Source: an uncultured Collinsella sp.
GTDB taxonomy: Bacteria; Actinomycetota; Coriobacteriia; Coriobacteriales; Coriobacteriaceae
Direction of reading: 5' to 3'
Length of the DNA stretch: 6,875 nucleotides
NCBI GenBank assembly: GCA_902470065.1
Contig: CABRFA010000028.1
Coordinates: 1-6,875 of the forward strand
Shown: piece after piece, positions 5,805-6,875 of the stretch
Layout of the letters: every line of letters begins with the position of its first letter
How positions within the stretch are numbered: the stretch's first letter is position 1
Position numbers and translations under genes: made by a program
Notes under the pieces: model-generated
What the model was told of the DNA's origin: nothing
The model's database searches: none
The model's input: the letters and a program-made list of their open reading frames with translations, nothing else

Positions 5805-5891
5805 TATAGCGGTAAACGGTAGGAAAAAGCCGGCGAATGGTAGTTTTACGGAAAACCAGGCGACTCAGAGGCAGGCAGACGTGCCCAAGAC

Positions 5892-6872
5892 CTAGACATT
5901 CATAAGCTGATGGCCGAGCTTGAGTGTCTTGAGACCGCTCTCCCCCTCCACGCCATCGAGCGTGTTGAGCAACATATTGGTCGCCTCGACGCCACTGGTC
6001 AGGTAGCCATAATGCACGGTGGGAATGCCGCCCGTCAGCGCACGCAAAAACGCGTTGTCGCCAAAACCGCTCACGCGGTGTATGCCCTCGCCCATGCCGC
6101 GAACCTCATCGATAGCACGCAGCGCGCCCGCCGCCATGGTGTCGGTCGCGCAGGCGATAAACGAAACATCGGGAGCGACGGAAAGCAGTTCACGCGCCGC
6201 ACCATAGCCCGAGTCGAGCGTAAACGAGCCCAAACGAATCAAGGCGGCATCGAGTGGGTTACCCGCGGCGCGCAAGCCGGCCTCAAAACCGCGACGGCGG
6301 TCATAACCAGCAGCGCGGTCCTCTTCGGTAACTCCAATATAGGCAATCTTGCCGTCCACGCGACCCGCAAGTGCATGGCCCAGCTCAAAGGCGGCCTCGT
6401 AATCGTCGTGATAGACGCACGCCGCGCCCTCAACATTCTGGCCGATCAGCACGATGGGCACACGGCACGATTCAATCGCCCGACGGTGCTCGTCGGTAAT
6501 CATGGTTGCTACCAGCACAATGCCATCGACCGGGTGGTTTTGGAATAAATCGAGGTATTCGAGCTCGCGATCGGGGGCATTGTCGGTATTGGCAAGCAAC
6601 ATCTGGTAGCCACGACGACCGAGCACCTGGCCGATGCCGGCGGTAATGCGGCTCACGGATTCCGAGTTGATCTTGGGCACGATGACGCCGATGAGCTTGG
6701 TAGAGCCGGTGCGCAGCGCGCGAGCCTGGCTGGACCGCACGTATCCGGTCAGCTCAATCGCCTGCTTAATGCGCTCGGCCTTGTCCGCCGAGATATATCC
6801 ACCGTTGAGGTAGCGCGAGACGGCGGCGCTCGAAACGCCGGCCAGCTCGGCCACATCTTTCATCTTTACCAC
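5892..6872 (-). CDS. scrR: LacI-family transcriptional repressor of the sucrose cluster
   Basis: DNA-binding repressor with a periplasmic-binding-protein-like sugar-sensing core, 326 residues. The N-terminal helix-turn-helix MKDVAELAGVSSAAVSRYLNG (4-24) is classic LacI, followed by the hinge-helix segment SQARALRTGST (48-58). The sensor core starts at IGVIVPKINSESVSRITAGI (61-80) and continues with ANTDN (94-98), LEYLDLFQ (104-111), PVDGIVLVATM, a central DDYEAAFELG and a late FGDNAF segment. The PKINSESVSR wording is like ScrR-type repressors, and the gene lies directly upstream of the PTS/GH32 pair in the same direction, so it probably binds the two operators at 5765-5804. The start is uncertain: GTG at 6870-6872 is used here, ATG at 6861-6863 would drop three residues, and only three bases remain to the window edge, so ribosome site and promoter are not visible. 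The inducer is inferred to be sucrose-6-phosphate, fructose or a derivative. Confidence 0.88.
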   Translation of the reverse strand: MVKMKDVAELAGVSSAAVSRYLNGGYISADKAERIKQAIELTGYVRSSQARALRTGSTKLIGVIVPKINSESVSRITAGIGQVLGRRGYQMLLANTDNAPDRELEYLDLFQNHPVDGIVLVATMITDEHRRAIESCRVPIVLIGQNVEGAACVYHDDYEAAFELGHALAGRVDGKIAYIGVTEEDRAAGYDRRRGFEAGLRAAGNPLDAALIRLGSFTLDSGYGAARELLSVAPDVSFIACATDTMAAGALRAIDEVRGMGEGIHRVSGFGDNAFLRALTGGIPTVHYGYLTSGVEATNMLLNTLDGVEGESGLKTLKLGHQLMNV

Positions 6873-6875
6873 GAG

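Noticed and set aside
5796..5891. Possible terminator after the LacI gene (GTTTTCCGTAAAAC hairpin and a later T-run)
   Set aside because: The stem is only five AT-rich pairs and the T-run is separated from it; too weak to call.

Overview
The window reads as a chromosomal segment from a GC-rich anaerobic actinobacterium of the Coriobacteriia, most likely Collinsella or a close relative. This is an inference from base composition, codon use, the style of the proteins and the gene mix (PTS sucrose uptake, GH32 hydrolase, LacI regulator). No rRNA or other decisive marker is present. There are six protein genes, one on the plus strand and five on the minus strand. No tRNA, rRNA, CRISPR array, insertion sequence or phage gene was seen, and no gene-free stretch exceeds about 200 bases.

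Left part (1-1437): the 5' two thirds of an IMP dehydrogenase gene (guaB, minus strand) runs off the left edge. It is divergent from a small plus-strand gene for a ModE-type winged-helix DNA-binding protein that lacks the molybdate-binding half. The 185-base gap between them holds candidate promoters for both directions that overlap each other, plus short palindromes in the guaB leader.

Middle (1438-2660): a near-perfect 75-base hairpin element with 22-bp arms lies between the convergent winged-helix gene and a minus-strand gene. That gene encodes a Cys/Met-metabolism-type PLP enzyme homologue. It has lost the family's N-terminal segment, its YGGT tyrosine and, in the simplest alignment, its Schiff-base lysine, so it is a candidate pseudoenzyme. 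A clear intrinsic terminator sits immediately before it and ends the upstream sugar operon.

Right part (2660-6875): a compact sucrose-use cluster reads right to left: a LacI-family repressor, a sucrose-type PTS EIIBC permease and a cytoplasmic GH32 sucrose-6-phosphate hydrolase. Two 14-bp LacI/cre-like palindromic operators lie 26 bp apart in front of the PTS gene. The inferred scheme is that EIIBC imports and phosphorylates sucrose, GH32 splits sucrose-6-phosphate into glucose-6-phosphate and fructose, and the LacI protein represses the pair when sugar is absent. No EIIA domain and no fructokinase are encoded in the window, so these must come from elsewhere.

I found no strong case for an entirely new system. 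The items most worth a second look are the PLP homologue without its catalytic lysine, the long inverted-repeat element and the paired operators.
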